Below are positions 43,550-52,663 of a DNA stretch of 55,167 nucleotides, piece by piece. The translations under genes and the position numbers were made by a program. This stretch comes from an uncultured Burkholderiales bacterium (GTDB taxonomy: Bacteria > Pseudomonadota > Gammaproteobacteria > Burkholderiales > Burkholderiaceae_C), in NCBI GenBank assembly GCA_903844825.1, contig CAIMVC010000057.1, forward strand, positions 1-55,167. The letters run 5' to 3'. Every line of letters starts with the position of its first letter. The first letter of the stretch is position 1. The notes below the pieces were generated by a model. The model was not told the origin of the DNA, searched no databases, and saw nothing but the letters and a program-made list of their open reading frames with translations.

Positions 43550-44558
43550 GCCGGCCGTTAAGCGGCCGTTGCCGGTGCACGAACGCAGCCGCCCGGCTGA
43601 TCACCTCGCCGACCTCGCCAAGGACCTTGCCATAGGACAAAAAACCATGGATCACGCCGGGCACTTCCAGCAGATCGGTTTCGTTGCCGGCGGCACGTAG
43701 CGCCTGGCACATGGCCAGCGTCTGGTCGCGAAGAATATCGATTTGCGCGGCCACCAGAAAAGCCGGTGGCAGACCGGCGAGATCAGCCCCGGCTGACAGC
43801 TCCAAGGCATAGCGCTGATCCGGCTGCAAGGCGTGCGAACCGTTCGGCCCCGCCTGGCTTTGGTAAGCCTGCATGTAGCGCTGATGGGCGGCAACCGACA
43901 GTCCATAGCGGCCATCGCCATACGCGGCCATGCTGGGCCCCTCAATGACTTGGGTGTAGACGCCATAAAACAGCAACAAAGCATCGGGCACAGCCACGCT
44001 GCTGACCCCGGCCGTCGCCACTGTCTTTCGACGCTCGCGCAGCCACATCGCGGCAGCCATGGCCAGGTTGGCACCGGCAGAATCCCCGGCGACGATCAGC
44101 TTGGCGCCCGGGTGCTCGCGGCCGGCCTGTTCGATCACGGCCACGCAGTCCAGCAAGCCGGCCGGAAAGGGGTGTTCGGGGGCGAGCCGGTAGTCAACCG
44201 ACCAGGCCACGCACTGCAGCGCCACGGCGAGCCTGCGCACGATGGGCTCGTGCGTGCGAGCCGATCCCACACACCAGCCGCCCCCATGCAAATAAATCAG
44301 GAGGGCGGTGCCAGCCTGATCGACGCCAGGCGGGCGAACGACCTGCACGTCGACCGATCCCCCGGCAGTCGGCAGACTTCGCCTCTGCAGGTCGCAGGAC
44401 GGGCCGTCATCGAGCCACGGCAAGCGTTCAGCGAGCAGTTGCGCGCGGGCCTGTGGAAACGGCAAGAGGTAGCGGTTGGGCTGGCCGCTGCGGGCTTGCG
44501 CCAGCCGCGCCAGCAGCGCGACCATGGCCGCGTGGGGTTGCGCTGAAGCCGCAGTCAT
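43536..44558 (-). CDS. Alpha/beta hydrolase, hormone-sensitive lipase (HSL) family
   Basis: From the ATG at 44558 the enzyme is 340 residues. It has the HSL oxyanion motif HGGG at 91-94, YRLAPEHPFPAGL, the nucleophile elbow VAGDSAGANLA (Ser160) and a C-terminal segment VPGVIHGFLSYGKVLGE with the catalytic His. It should be a cytoplasmic carboxylesterase. It is on the same strand as the livFGMH-RidA genes but separated from ridA by 136 nt with no gene, so it may be the last gene of that operon or independent. Confidence 0.87.
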   Translation of the reverse strand: MTAASAQPHAAMVALLARLAQARSGQPNRYLLPFPQARAQLLAERLPWLDDGPSCDLQRRSLPTAGGSVDVQVVRPPGVDQAGTALLIYLHGGGWCVGSARTHEPIVRRLAVALQCVAWSVDYRLAPEHPFPAGLLDCVAVIEQAGREHPGAKLIVAGDSAGANLAMAAAMWLRERRKTVATAGVSSVAVPDALLLFYGVYTQVIEGPSMAAYGDGRYGLSVAAHQRYMQAYQSQAGPNGSHALQPDQRYALELSAGADLAGLPPAFLVAAQIDILRDQTLAMCQALRAAGNETDLLEVPGVIHGFLSYGKVLGEVGEVISRAAAFVHRQRPLNGRPTTG

Positions 44559-44694
44559 GGGGCGCGCGCGGGCGTCAGGCCTTCGGCGCCATGACAGCGG
44601 CAAGGGGCGGCCGTCCAAACACGAAATGACCGTCGTTGCCAGGCCCGTAGCGCCGTGGCAACCCATGCGTGCGTGCCGGCGCCAAGCGGACAGG

Positions 44695-45102
44695 TCATGC
44701 GGTCTGCTCGTCGTCCGCCTTCCAGGCAACGGCATCGACCTCGACCAGCCACTGCGGCTTGGCCAGCGCTTGAACAATCAAAACCGTCGAGGCGGGTCTG
44801 GCCTGCCCGAGGTAGCCGGCCCGCACGCCGGCATAGGCGGCCATGTCGTCGGGCCGGACCAGAAAATGATTGACCTTGACCAGGTTGTTCACGCTCATTT
44901 GGGCGTCTGCCAGCACAGCCAGCAGGTTGGACCAGACCCGATGAGCTTGGGCTTGAAAGTCTTCAGGCAAGGTGCCGTCAGGCGCGATGCCGACCTGACC
45001 GGCAATGTGCAGCCAGCGACCGCCGGCAGGCGCCGACATGCCATTGGAGTAAGCCCCGGCTGGCGGGGCCATGATGGCAGGATTGTGGGGTGTCATTGGC
45101 AT
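44695..45102 (-). CDS. RidA-family reactive-intermediate deaminase
   Basis: The 135-residue protein matches RidA/YjgF: AGAYSNGMSAPAGGRWLHIAGQVGIAPDG at the front, VNNLVKVNHFLVRPDD in the middle, and RPASTVLIVQALAKPQWLVEVDAVA with the conserved Arg that binds the substrate carboxylate. RidA proteins hydrolyse enamine and imine intermediates to ketones and ammonia. Its place in an operon with a transporter and di-iron oxidases hints that the pathway makes imines from an amine or amino acid. It lies 33 nt after the hydrolase gene. Confidence 0.88.
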   Translation of the reverse strand: MPMTPHNPAIMAPPAGAYSNGMSAPAGGRWLHIAGQVGIAPDGTLPEDFQAQAHRVWSNLLAVLADAQMSVNNLVKVNHFLVRPDDMAAYAGVRAGYLGQARPASTVLIVQALAKPQWLVEVDAVAWKADDEQTA

Positions 45103-45135
45103 GAAAGCGCTCCGGGTCTATGGAAAAACAAGAGG

Positions 45136-45975
45136 TTAGGTTGAATCGGCGCCCAGGAGCGCATAGGCCTGGTGAAACAGGGCGCTGTGCGCGTCGCCGA
45201 GTTCGTCAAGGATGTCGAAATGGGTACGACCCGGCACGACCAGGGCTTGCGCGGCGCAGCCCTGCTGGCGCAAATGCGCGGCAAAGGCCAGGGACTGGCC
45301 GCGAAAGCCGTCGGTCTCGGCGCCACCAAAAGCCAGCAGGTGATGTGTGGCGCGCTGGACGCCCAGCCACATCGGGCTGAGCGCACGGGCTTCTTGGGCG
45401 TCGAGCCGGATATCGGCATTCACGCTGGTTTGCCGCAAGGGCTCAAGGTCATAAACACCGCTGACACCCAAAAAGCCTGCGGCCTGCCAGCCCTGCTGCT
45501 TGCCAAGAACCCAGGCCCCCAGATGCGCGCCCGCTGAATGACCCGCCAGCACGACACGCGCCGCATCAACACCGAGCGCCGGCGCATGCTTGCCAAGCCA
45601 GTCCATGGCTTGCTCGACCTGCCCGGCGATATCGCTCACGCTCACGGCGGGCGCCAGGTCATAGCCAATAAACGCCGCATGCACCCCCCGCTCAAGCCAG
45701 GGTTTGGCCAAAAACGTGAAGATGCCTCGGTCCAGCGCGCGCCAGTAGCCACCGTGAATGAATACGAACACGGGTGCCGCCGCTGCCGAGGTCTGCCGGG
45801 CCGGCAAAAAATCGAGCAGACAGCGCGGTGAGGGCCCATAGGCAATGGTGCGCAGGCCGGCCACACTGCTTCGCAAGGCGGCACTGGCCCGGGCCTGACG
45901 CTCGTAGACCTCGGTGCGCTCCGGGTGGCGCTGGCGCAGGCTGTACTGCATCTCAAGCAGCGGATCGACCGGCAA
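45136..45975 (-). CDS. Alpha/beta hydrolase, kynurenine formamidase-like (esterase/lipase)
   Basis: The protein contains VFVFIHGGYWRALDRG and VVLAGHSAGAHLGAWVLG with the nucleophile Ser, both typical of KynB-like/HGG hydrolases. The C-terminal His lies in VVPGRTHFDIL. The start is uncertain. A TTG at 45975 gives 279 residues and includes DPLLEMQYSLRQRHPER, which fits the family start. A GTG at 46038 would overlap livF by 41 bases, and an ATG at 45951 would trim this part. It may hydrolyse an N-formyl or ester bond in the pathway fed by the LivFGMH importer. Confidence 0.8.
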   Translation of the reverse strand: MPVDPLLEMQYSLRQRHPERTEVYERQARASAALRSSVAGLRTIAYGPSPRCLLDFLPARQTSAAAAPVFVFIHGGYWRALDRGIFTFLAKPWLERGVHAAFIGYDLAPAVSVSDIAGQVEQAMDWLGKHAPALGVDAARVVLAGHSAGAHLGAWVLGKQQGWQAAGFLGVSGVYDLEPLRQTSVNADIRLDAQEARALSPMWLGVQRATHHLLAFGGAETDGFRGQSLAFAAHLRQQGCAAQALVVPGRTHFDILDELGDAHSALFHQAYALLGADST

Positions 45976-45997
45976 CTGCCACCCGGTGCTGGCGCAG

Positions 45998-46711
45998 TCA
46001 AATGCCAAGATAGGCCTCCCGGACCCGATCGTTGTCACGCAGCAGGGAGGCGGGGCCTGACAGGGTGATCGCGCCGCTTTCCATCACGTGGCCAAAATCG
46101 CAGTGGGCCAGAGTGATGCTGGCGTTTTGCTCAGACACCAAAATCGTCAAACCATCGCGCTGGAGCTTCTTGAGAGCGGCAAACACCTGCTCGACGATCA
46201 CCGGTGCAAGCCCCATGGAAGGCTCGTCAAGCGCCAGAAATTGCGGACCGGACATGAGCGCACGGCCAATGGCCAGCATCTGCTGCTCGCCGCCGGACAG
46301 GGTTCCGGCCAACTGACCGAGCCGCTCCTTGAGTCTGGGAAATGTGCCCAGCACAAAGTCAAGCCGCTCGCTGACATTGCCTTTCTTGCGCGGGAACAGT
46401 TGCGTGAAAGCCCCCATTTGCAAGTTATCGCTAACGGTCATGGGGCCAAAGACCCGCCGCCCTTCCGGCACCAATGCAAAGCCCTTGGCGACGACACGTG
46501 CCGCCGACAGGCGCGAGATGTCTTCGCCCGCGAAGGTGATGCTGCCGCGCACCGGCCGCAACAAGCCGGACAAGGCCTTCATCGTGGTCGATTTGCCGGC
46601 ACCGTTGGCACCGATGAGGCCATGAAAGGCTCCGCGCCCGATGTCGATGCACACGTCATGCAGCACGTCGGAGGCGCCATAGCCGGCGTGCAATGCCTTG
46701 ATTTCAAGCAT
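45998..46711 (-). CDS. livF: Branched-chain-type ABC transporter ATP-binding protein
   Basis: From the ATG at 46711 the ATPase is 237 residues, the usual LivF length. It has Walker A GANGAGKST, signature LSGGEQQMLAIGRAL and Walker B FLALDEPSMGLAP. The start overlaps the livG end by eight bases. It pairs with LivG to power the importer. Confidence 0.92.
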   Translation of the reverse strand: MLEIKALHAGYGASDVLHDVCIDIGRGAFHGLIGANGAGKSTTMKALSGLLRPVRGSITFAGEDISRLSAARVVAKGFALVPEGRRVFGPMTVSDNLQMGAFTQLFPRKKGNVSERLDFVLGTFPRLKERLGQLAGTLSGGEQQMLAIGRALMSGPQFLALDEPSMGLAPVIVEQVFAALKKLQRDGLTILVSEQNASITLAHCDFGHVMESGAITLSGPASLLRDNDRVREAYLGI

Positions 46712-47510
46712 GTGACGGGTCCCCGCCCAAGTAGGCACTGATGACGTCCGGGTTGCGCGCAACCTCCGCTGGCTTGCCCTCGGCCAGCCGGCGCCCATAG
46801 TTGACCACCAGAATGTCCTCACACGCGCTCATCACCACCCGCATGTTGTGCTCGACCAGCAAAATGGTCACACCCTCGCCGTTGATGGCGCGGATGACAT
46901 CAAGAATGCGGTTTTGATCGGCCAGGGGTACGCCGGCAATCGGCTCATCCAGTAGAAGCACCTGCGGCTTGGCGGCCATCGCCCGCGCAATTTCGAGCAG
47001 CTTGGCGTCCGCAAATCCCAGGTCGGCCGCAAGCTCCCCTGCGCGTGCTTCCAGTCCGAGCAGCGACAGCAGGCGCCAGGCCTCGGCTTCAAAAGCGCGC
47101 TCCTGAACTTCGCCGCGGGCAAACAATCCTGAAAGCCAGCCGCCGGACATGCGGGGGTGGGCGCCCACCATCACGTTTTCCAGCACGCTCATCTCGGAAA
47201 ACAACTGCAGGTTCTGAAATGTCCGAGACAGCCCCAAGGCGGCGCGTTCGTGCGGACGCAAGGCGGTCAGGTCCTGACCCCCGAGCAGAATCCTGCCGCT
47301 GGTTGGCCGGTTGATCCCGGAGATCGCATTAAACAAAGTGGTCTTGCCCGCGCCGTTGGGGCCGATGATCCCTTTGATGCTTCCTGGTGCAACCGAAAAT
47401 GACAGGTCGTCGACCGCATTGAGCCCGCCAAAGGTCAGAGTCAGTCCGATAACTTCAATGGCAGGAACGAAGCCAGTGCCAGGCATGCGACTGCGCTCAG
47501 ACGCTGCCAT
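46704..47510 (-). CDS. livG: Branched-chain-type ABC transporter ATP-binding protein
   Basis: The 268-residue ATPase has Walker A GPNGAGKTTLFNAISG, the LivG-type insertion RTFQNLQLFSEMSVLENVMVG, and LLEIARAMAAKPQVLLLDEP. The C-terminus has the usual YGRRLAEGKPAEV run. It overlaps livM by 14 bases. Confidence 0.93.
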   Translation of the reverse strand: MAASERSRMPGTGFVPAIEVIGLTLTFGGLNAVDDLSFSVAPGSIKGIIGPNGAGKTTLFNAISGINRPTSGRILLGGQDLTALRPHERAALGLSRTFQNLQLFSEMSVLENVMVGAHPRMSGGWLSGLFARGEVQERAFEAEAWRLLSLLGLEARAGELAADLGFADAKLLEIARAMAAKPQVLLLDEPIAGVPLADQNRILDVIRAINGEGVTILLVEHNMRVVMSACEDILVVNYGRRLAEGKPAEVARNPDVISAYLGGDPSHA

Positions 47511-48516
47511 GTCTGGCCTCCTTTTCCGCTCGTTTCGCGTTGGCTGAGTCCCTGAGGCCGATCAGTCGGGCGGAGATACTGGCGACACCACCCGGCAAAA
47601 ATAGCATGACCAGCACCATGCAGGCGCCAAAAACAAACAGCTCTGCATCCTGCACCCGACGCAGCAGTTCGGGCATGGCCGTGAACACGACCGCGCCCCA
47701 GAGCGGGCCCCAGAAGTGGCCCCAGCCACCGATCGCCACCATCACCACCAGCAGCACCGAAGCCGAAAAGCTGAAGGTTTCCGGCGATGCGTATTGATTG
47801 AAGTGACAGTAAAGTGAGCCGGCCAGCCCGGCACTGACGGCCGACGCCATGAACGCGGCCAGTTTGCTGCCAAACGGATCAATGCCCATGCTGTCAGCGG
47901 CCACCTCGCTGCCGGAGACGGCGCGAAGCGCCCGACCCGCGCGGCTCGCCAGCAGGCACGCCAGCAACAGCATCATCACCAGTCCAGCGGCCCACGCCAG
48001 CCAGAAGAAACGTTCCGGTGTATCCAGCGAATAGCCAAAGAAACTCATGGGCGGAATGCCAGACAATCCATTGGGTCCGCCGGTGAGTCCGACCAACTCG
48101 TTGAACAGTACCGACAAAATGGCATTAAAGCCGAGTGTGGCCATGCTCAGGTAGTGACCACGCAGGCGTAGCGCGGGTAAGCCAATCACGAAAGCTGACA
48201 AAGCCGCACCCGCCATGGCCGCCACAGCCCCCATCGCGGGTGGCACCCCCCAACGGGTCGACAGGACACCCGACACATAAGCGCCCATTCCAAAAAATCC
48301 CGCCTGGCATAGCGATATTTGCCCTCCATAGCCCATCACCAGATTGAGGCCACCGAGCAGCAGGAGGTTGATGAAAAAATAGATGCCCAGACTCAGGATG
48401 TAATTGTTGCCTGCGATGAAGGGCCAAAGGGCCAGCAGCAGCCACAAGACGGCGATATGGCGAGCGCGCAGATTGCGCTGGCGCAAGGGTGAAAAGGCAG
48501 TGTTGTCCGGGCTCAT
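47497..48516 (-). CDS. livM: Branched-chain-type ABC transporter permease
   Basis: The 339-residue membrane protein has about ten hydrophobic segments. It carries LivM markers: LLLGGLNLVMGYGGQISLCQAGFFGMGAY, LRLRGHYLSMATLGFNAI and SEVAADSMGIDPFGSKLAAF. It overlaps livH by four bases. Confidence 0.93.
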   Translation of the reverse strand: MSPDNTAFSPLRQRNLRARHIAVLWLLLALWPFIAGNNYILSLGIYFFINLLLLGGLNLVMGYGGQISLCQAGFFGMGAYVSGVLSTRWGVPPAMGAVAAMAGAALSAFVIGLPALRLRGHYLSMATLGFNAILSVLFNELVGLTGGPNGLSGIPPMSFFGYSLDTPERFFWLAWAAGLVMMLLLACLLASRAGRALRAVSGSEVAADSMGIDPFGSKLAAFMASAVSAGLAGSLYCHFNQYASPETFSFSASVLLVVMVAIGGWGHFWGPLWGAVVFTAMPELLRRVQDAELFVFGACMVLVMLFLPGGVASISARLIGLRDSANAKRAEKEARHGSV

Positions 48517-49385
48517 ACGCGCTCCACGGCATGACGTCCGAACAGGCCTGACGGACGATAAAACAAGGTCGCCAGAAGGGCCACAAAGGCCACGGCGTCC
48601 TTGAAGTGCGAGGACAAGTAGCCGCCTGCCAAGGCCTCCAGCAAGCCCAGCAGCACCCCACCGATCAAGGCCCCCTGCAAGCTGCCAAGCCCTCCCAGCA
48701 TGGCAGCTGAAAAGCCTTTGAAACCCAGCACCGTTCCGTGGTCAAAGGACGTCAGCGTCAAAGGCGTGATCACCATGCCGGCAATGGCGCCAAACGCAGC
48801 GGCCAGGCCAAACGACAGGGCCATCGCCATCCGTGGCTCAATGCCGCAAAGCGCTGCTGCATCCGGCTGGGCGGCCACTGCACGCATGGCCCGCCCCAGC
48901 ACGGTGTGCTCAAAAAACCAGTGTGCACTGCCCATGACCAAGGCGCAAGTCAGGATGATCCACAAAGTTTGAGGGTGGATGCGCAACATACCGATAACGA
49001 TCGGGCTGTCACCCGAAAAGCCCGGCAGTGACATCGGATTTTTACCCAGGACCATCATCACCAGGCTCTTTGAGCAAATGGCCACAGCAATCATCACCAG
49101 CGTGACCGTGAGGGGATTTTGCACGCGCAGACGCCGCACAATCAGGCGTTCGCTCAACATGGCAACCGCCACGACAACGCCGATGGAGCCGAGTACCGCC
49201 AGACCCAGCGGCACATGGGCGGCGACAACTGCCGCTGCCACCATGCCCCCCATCATGACCCATTCCCCCTGGGCAAAGTTGATGGCCCCGGTGCTCTTGA
49301 AAATGACGTTAAAGCCCAGCGCTACCAGCGCGTAGACACTGCCAGTAGAGATACCGGCCAGCAAAAGATTCGGCAATTGGTCCAC
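48513..49385 (-). CDS. livH: Branched-chain-type ABC transporter permease
   Basis: The 290-residue membrane protein starts with a GTG at 49385 (GAGG five bases ahead). It carries the LivH start LLLAGISTGSVYALVALGFN, the segment STGAINFAQGEWVMMGGM and a C-terminal LGGLGSLQGALIGGVLLGLLE. It lies seven bases after the second di-iron paralogue, showing that the transporter and those proteins share a transcript. Confidence 0.93.
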   Translation of the reverse strand: MDQLPNLLLAGISTGSVYALVALGFNVIFKSTGAINFAQGEWVMMGGMVAAAVVAAHVPLGLAVLGSIGVVVAVAMLSERLIVRRLRVQNPLTVTLVMIAVAICSKSLVMMVLGKNPMSLPGFSGDSPIVIGMLRIHPQTLWIILTCALVMGSAHWFFEHTVLGRAMRAVAAQPDAAALCGIEPRMAMALSFGLAAAFGAIAGMVITPLTLTSFDHGTVLGFKGFSAAMLGGLGSLQGALIGGVLLGLLEALAGGYLSSHFKDAVAFVALLATLFYRPSGLFGRHAVERV

Positions 49386-49392
49386 GTGCGCC

Positions 49393-50328
49393 TCAGATCA
49401 GCCCGAGCGCCGGATGCGGCAGCAGCGGCAAATGCAGGCCGCAGCTAGCGAGTCGTTCGCGGCAGCGCGCCAGGTACTGGGTAAACAGAGCAACTTCAGC
49501 TTGCGCCGCGATGGCGCCCAGGCCAGCATCGGCCACCAGATTGAGCTCCCCGATGTCCTGGCTGGCATCAATGCTGCTGGCCAGCGCGACGCAGCGCAGG
49601 CCAGCGAACTCGACCTGCGTCAGATGCTCAACCAGCGTCTGAACCAAAGACGCACGTTCCTGCTCTGACATGGACGGGGCGCGTCGCTCGATATGCAGCC
49701 AGCCAAAGCGCGCGTGGCGCTCCCTGTCCTTCAAGCAGCGCTCCAGCAGTGCCCCGGCCACCGGCTCCCTGGTATTGGCGAGCCAGGCGGCCGCGAGCTG
49801 GTGTTCCAGGCCATCGACAAACAGGCAGTGCGTCAGCACGTGGCCGTCGAGCGAACGCCCGGCGTCCAACGCATCGCGATGCAGGCCACGGTTGAACAAG
49901 GGCTGCCACTGCGCATTGACGGGGGTATCGAGAAAACCGCCACAGGCTTGCGCGTACCTGTGAAACGACTCGACATGCCAGGCCTCTTCCGTGTTGCGTA
50001 CCGTCAAAAAGTACTTGGCGTCCACCTCGGTGCCCAGCTCCAGGCAGAACCTGATGAGCAGGGCCGGTGTTTCTGCCAGGCCGGTGTAGTCAAGCCAGGC
50101 GCGTCGACTCCAGACTTTTCGAGCCGCCTGCAGCACCTCGGCGGCATGGGCGGCCGGGTTGAACGTCGCCCAGGGCAGGTCAGCCGAAGGATTCCAGCGG
50201 CCACGCTTGGCCAGCTCGTACAGCTCGCCAATGGCGTTCGTAGACTGGTGAAGGTCGAGCGGAAAGCGCCTCTCGATGTTGATGGCGGTTCGGGCCGGCG
50301 AGTGGCTCTGGCTGTCTGTGACCTGCAT
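49393..50328 (-). CDS. Ferritin-like di-iron family protein, degenerate metal site (paralogue B)
   Basis: From the ATG at 50328 (GGAGA ahead) the protein is 311 residues and is clearly related to the preceding gene. Both share WSRRAW, TPALLIRFC/SPALQIRFC and RHARFGW/RHCAFGW. Candidate helix 1 ligand Glu86 and helix 2 ligands Glu115-x-x-His118 are kept. The helix 3 Glu pair of the paralogue is replaced by Asp172-Gly173, and the helix 4 Glu-x-x-His becomes Arg202-x-x-His205. It may therefore bind metal poorly and act as a structural partner. No specific family name is recognised. Confidence 0.72.
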   Translation of the reverse strand: MQVTDSQSHSPARTAINIERRFPLDLHQSTNAIGELYELAKRGRWNPSADLPWATFNPAAHAAEVLQAARKVWSRRAWLDYTGLAETPALLIRFCLELGTEVDAKYFLTVRNTEEAWHVESFHRYAQACGGFLDTPVNAQWQPLFNRGLHRDALDAGRSLDGHVLTHCLFVDGLEHQLAAAWLANTREPVAGALLERCLKDRERHARFGWLHIERRAPSMSEQERASLVQTLVEHLTQVEFAGLRCVALASSIDASQDIGELNLVADAGLGAIAAQAEVALFTQYLARCRERLASCGLHLPLLPHPALGLI

Positions 50329-50400
50329 GATGTCTCCGTGGGCAAGTAGCGCGGTGAGGCGTCGCTTCAATGCGCAAGCGCCAAATCGTCAAAGGGTGCG

Positions 50401-51378
50401 TCAAAAAGGTGCGTCAATCCGGGGGTGGCGAAACAGCGGAATGTCGATGCCCCAGTTGTCGCGCATGCGCTCGCGCATGGTGGCGATGGACTTGAGGAAC
50501 ACCGGCATTTCCAGCGCTTGCGTGGTAGCCCCCAAACCCGCCCCGTGGGTGATTTCATCGACCTCCATTTCGGCTCTGGACGACGCGTTGTCGGGCGCCA
50601 GCCAGGAGCTGTGGTAGCCGTTGAGCTCGACTTTTTCGATCATGTCAATCACCGCCTGACGCACCACCTCTTTGTCGGTGGCGCTCATGTGCGGCGCGCG
50701 CTGGTTCAGGAATGCCCAGCCAAACGCGCAATGCCTGACCTCGTCGCGCAGCACGGCCTTGACAACCTGGCGCGCTACCGGGTTGACGGTGATTTCGCTC
50801 AGATGAAGAAATACGTCAAAAGCGATCTCTTCCGCAGCGCAGACCAGGGCCGCAATCGTGCCTTCAAGCGAGGTCGCCGGGTCGAGCGCTACTTTGCGGA
50901 TGCCGTGCGAGGAAACCGACCCCTGAAACGCCAGGGCAGCGGGCTGGTCGTAGTAGCCGCCAAGCGCCTCGGCCATGCGGTAGCAGACCTCGGCGTGGCG
51001 CGACTCCTCCTGGGAGCGGATCGTGAAAAACAGCGCCATGTCGGGCGGGCATTGATCGTGACAAAAGCGAATTTGCAGTGCCGGGCTCTCCGAAATGGCG
51101 CCGTACTCGCCCCAGGCGCGCCGACTCCAGTACATGCGCGCCGCGCGGCGTTGCTCCTCGCTATATTGCTCGGGCTTGAGCAGATCCCATTCGATGTCGG
51201 TGGCAGGATTCCACTGCAAACGGGTCGCGTTGTGAAACAAGTCACGGATGCGCCGGTTCTCGACGCCCAAACGCATCGGGAAGCGGCTTTCCTGAGTGTC
51301 AATGATCGTGTCCGAATCAGGAAACAGGGCCACCGAGGCGCGTGGCAAAGAGCCCGCGCTGGCTGAGTAAGTCGTCAT
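50401..51378 (-). CDS. Ferritin-like di-iron oxidase/oxygenase candidate (paralogue A)
   Basis: The 325-residue protein has a full four-helix di-iron ligand pattern: Glu97 (ISESPA), Glu125-x-x-His128 (QEESRHAEV), Glu183/Glu184 (CAAEEIAF) and Glu213-x-x-His216 (RDEVRHCAFGW). This resembles the ferritin/ribonucleotide reductase-like superfamily, including N-oxygenases and desaturases, but I cannot name a subfamily. It lies 23 nt after the binding-protein gene and 72 nt before its paralogue, inside the liv operon. It is expected in the cytoplasm and likely activates O2 on the imported compound or a derivative. Confidence 0.75.
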   Translation of the reverse strand: MTTYSASAGSLPRASVALFPDSDTIIDTQESRFPMRLGVENRRIRDLFHNATRLQWNPATDIEWDLLKPEQYSEEQRRAARMYWSRRAWGEYGAISESPALQIRFCHDQCPPDMALFFTIRSQEESRHAEVCYRMAEALGGYYDQPAALAFQGSVSSHGIRKVALDPATSLEGTIAALVCAAEEIAFDVFLHLSEITVNPVARQVVKAVLRDEVRHCAFGWAFLNQRAPHMSATDKEVVRQAVIDMIEKVELNGYHSSWLAPDNASSRAEMEVDEITHGAGLGATTQALEMPVFLKSIATMRERMRDNWGIDIPLFRHPRIDAPF

Positions 51379-51401
51379 GTCTAGCCTCCCGTATCGTCGG
51401 C

Positions 51402-52574
51402 TTACTTGTAGTCAGCCAATTTAAAGGCGCCGTCGCGGTAGCTCAACATCACGAGGTCGTCCTTGGACATCCCCGAATGGCGCTCGGCGCTGAAGTTGAA
51501 GACCCCGCCAACGCCGGGCCAGTTGTTGATGCCAGTCAAGGCCAGCCGAACCTTGGCAGGGTCGGTGCCGCCGGCGCGCTCAATGGCGGTCCGTGCCAGG
51601 TAGATGGCGTCATAGGTCTGGGCGGCAAACTGGTTTGGCTTGCGTTTGAACCGGGCTTCGAACGACTTGGTCAGGGCGGCGATGCGGGCCTTTTGCGGGT
51701 CCGAGTCGGGCAGTTGTTCGCCAACCGGGAATTTGACCGAGACCAGCAGCAGGTTCTTGGCCGCATCGCCGGCCAGATCCATGTAACGCTTATCGACAAA
51801 GCCGTAGCTGTGGATGAGGTTCATCGACTCCATGCCCAACTGCTGCGCCTGCTTGAGAAACACCACGCCGGCCGGCGTCACGGTCCAGCAAATGATGGAC
51901 TGCACCCCTGCGGCCTTGATCTTTCCCAACTGAGGCATCAGGTCGGTGTCAGACGGGTTGAAGCTCTCATACATCACGTCCAGACCGCGGCGCGCAGCGA
52001 CTTTTTTCAACTGCGCCGACGCGCCCTGACCAAAGCCACTGGAGTCACCCAGAAACGCAATTTTCTTGATGCCTTTTTTGGCGTAGTAGTCGGCCAGGCG
52101 CTCCATCACCTGCTCGTCGTCGGCCGTGCTCTTGAAGGTCCATTGGCGCTCTGCTACCGGCGTGACAATGTCGGCAGCACCTTCTGTCGACATGAAGGGG
52201 ATGGCGGCTTTTTCGGTCAGGCCGAGCATCGCTATGGCCATGCCACTCATGTTGCCCCCGCCCACGATCATGTCGACCTTGTCCTGGTTGAGCAAACGCC
52301 GGGTGGCCGTCAGGCCTTTTTGGGTCTGGCTTTCAGCGTCATAGAAAATCCAGTCGATTTTCTTGCCCACCACACCGCCTTTGGCGTTGATCTCTTCGAC
52401 CGCGAGTTCCATGCCCGCCTTCATGTCTTCGCCAAGAAATGCCGCCGGGCCGGTCACGGACAGCACGGAGCCTATTTTGATGGTGGACTGCGCGTAGCTG
52501 ACGGTCGCCGTCAAGGCCAGGGTGGCCCCCAGCAACAGTGTTGAAACCAGTTGGGACAAGCGTGGAGTTTTCAT
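51402..52574 (-). CDS. Branched-chain-type (LivK-like) ABC substrate-binding protein
   Basis: From the ATG at 52574 (GAGGAAAATCCC directly before) the precursor is 390 residues. It has a Sec signal peptide (QLVSTLLLGATLALTATVSYAQ). The mature protein starts STIKIGSVLSVTGPAAFLGED and contains LDVMYESFNPSDTDLMPQL, typical of the Leu/Ile/Val-type binding family, which in this group also binds amides, aromatics and urea. It supplies ligand to LivHMGF. The gene is 89 nt downstream of the GntR regulator gene. Confidence 0.9.
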   Translation of the reverse strand: MKTPRLSQLVSTLLLGATLALTATVSYAQSTIKIGSVLSVTGPAAFLGEDMKAGMELAVEEINAKGGVVGKKIDWIFYDAESQTQKGLTATRRLLNQDKVDMIVGGGNMSGMAIAMLGLTEKAAIPFMSTEGAADIVTPVAERQWTFKSTADDEQVMERLADYYAKKGIKKIAFLGDSSGFGQGASAQLKKVAARRGLDVMYESFNPSDTDLMPQLGKIKAAGVQSIICWTVTPAGVVFLKQAQQLGMESMNLIHSYGFVDKRYMDLAGDAAKNLLLVSVKFPVGEQLPDSDPQKARIAALTKSFEARFKRKPNQFAAQTYDAIYLARTAIERAGGTDPAKVRLALTGINNWPGVGGVFNFSAERHSGMSKDDLVMLSYRDGAFKLADYK

Positions 52575-52663
52575 GGGATTTTCCTCAAGCAACAGGTAGG
52601 GCCACGGATCGCGGGCCGGCGAAAGACACACAAAAAAACAGAGAAGGCGTGGCTGGGTCGGTG

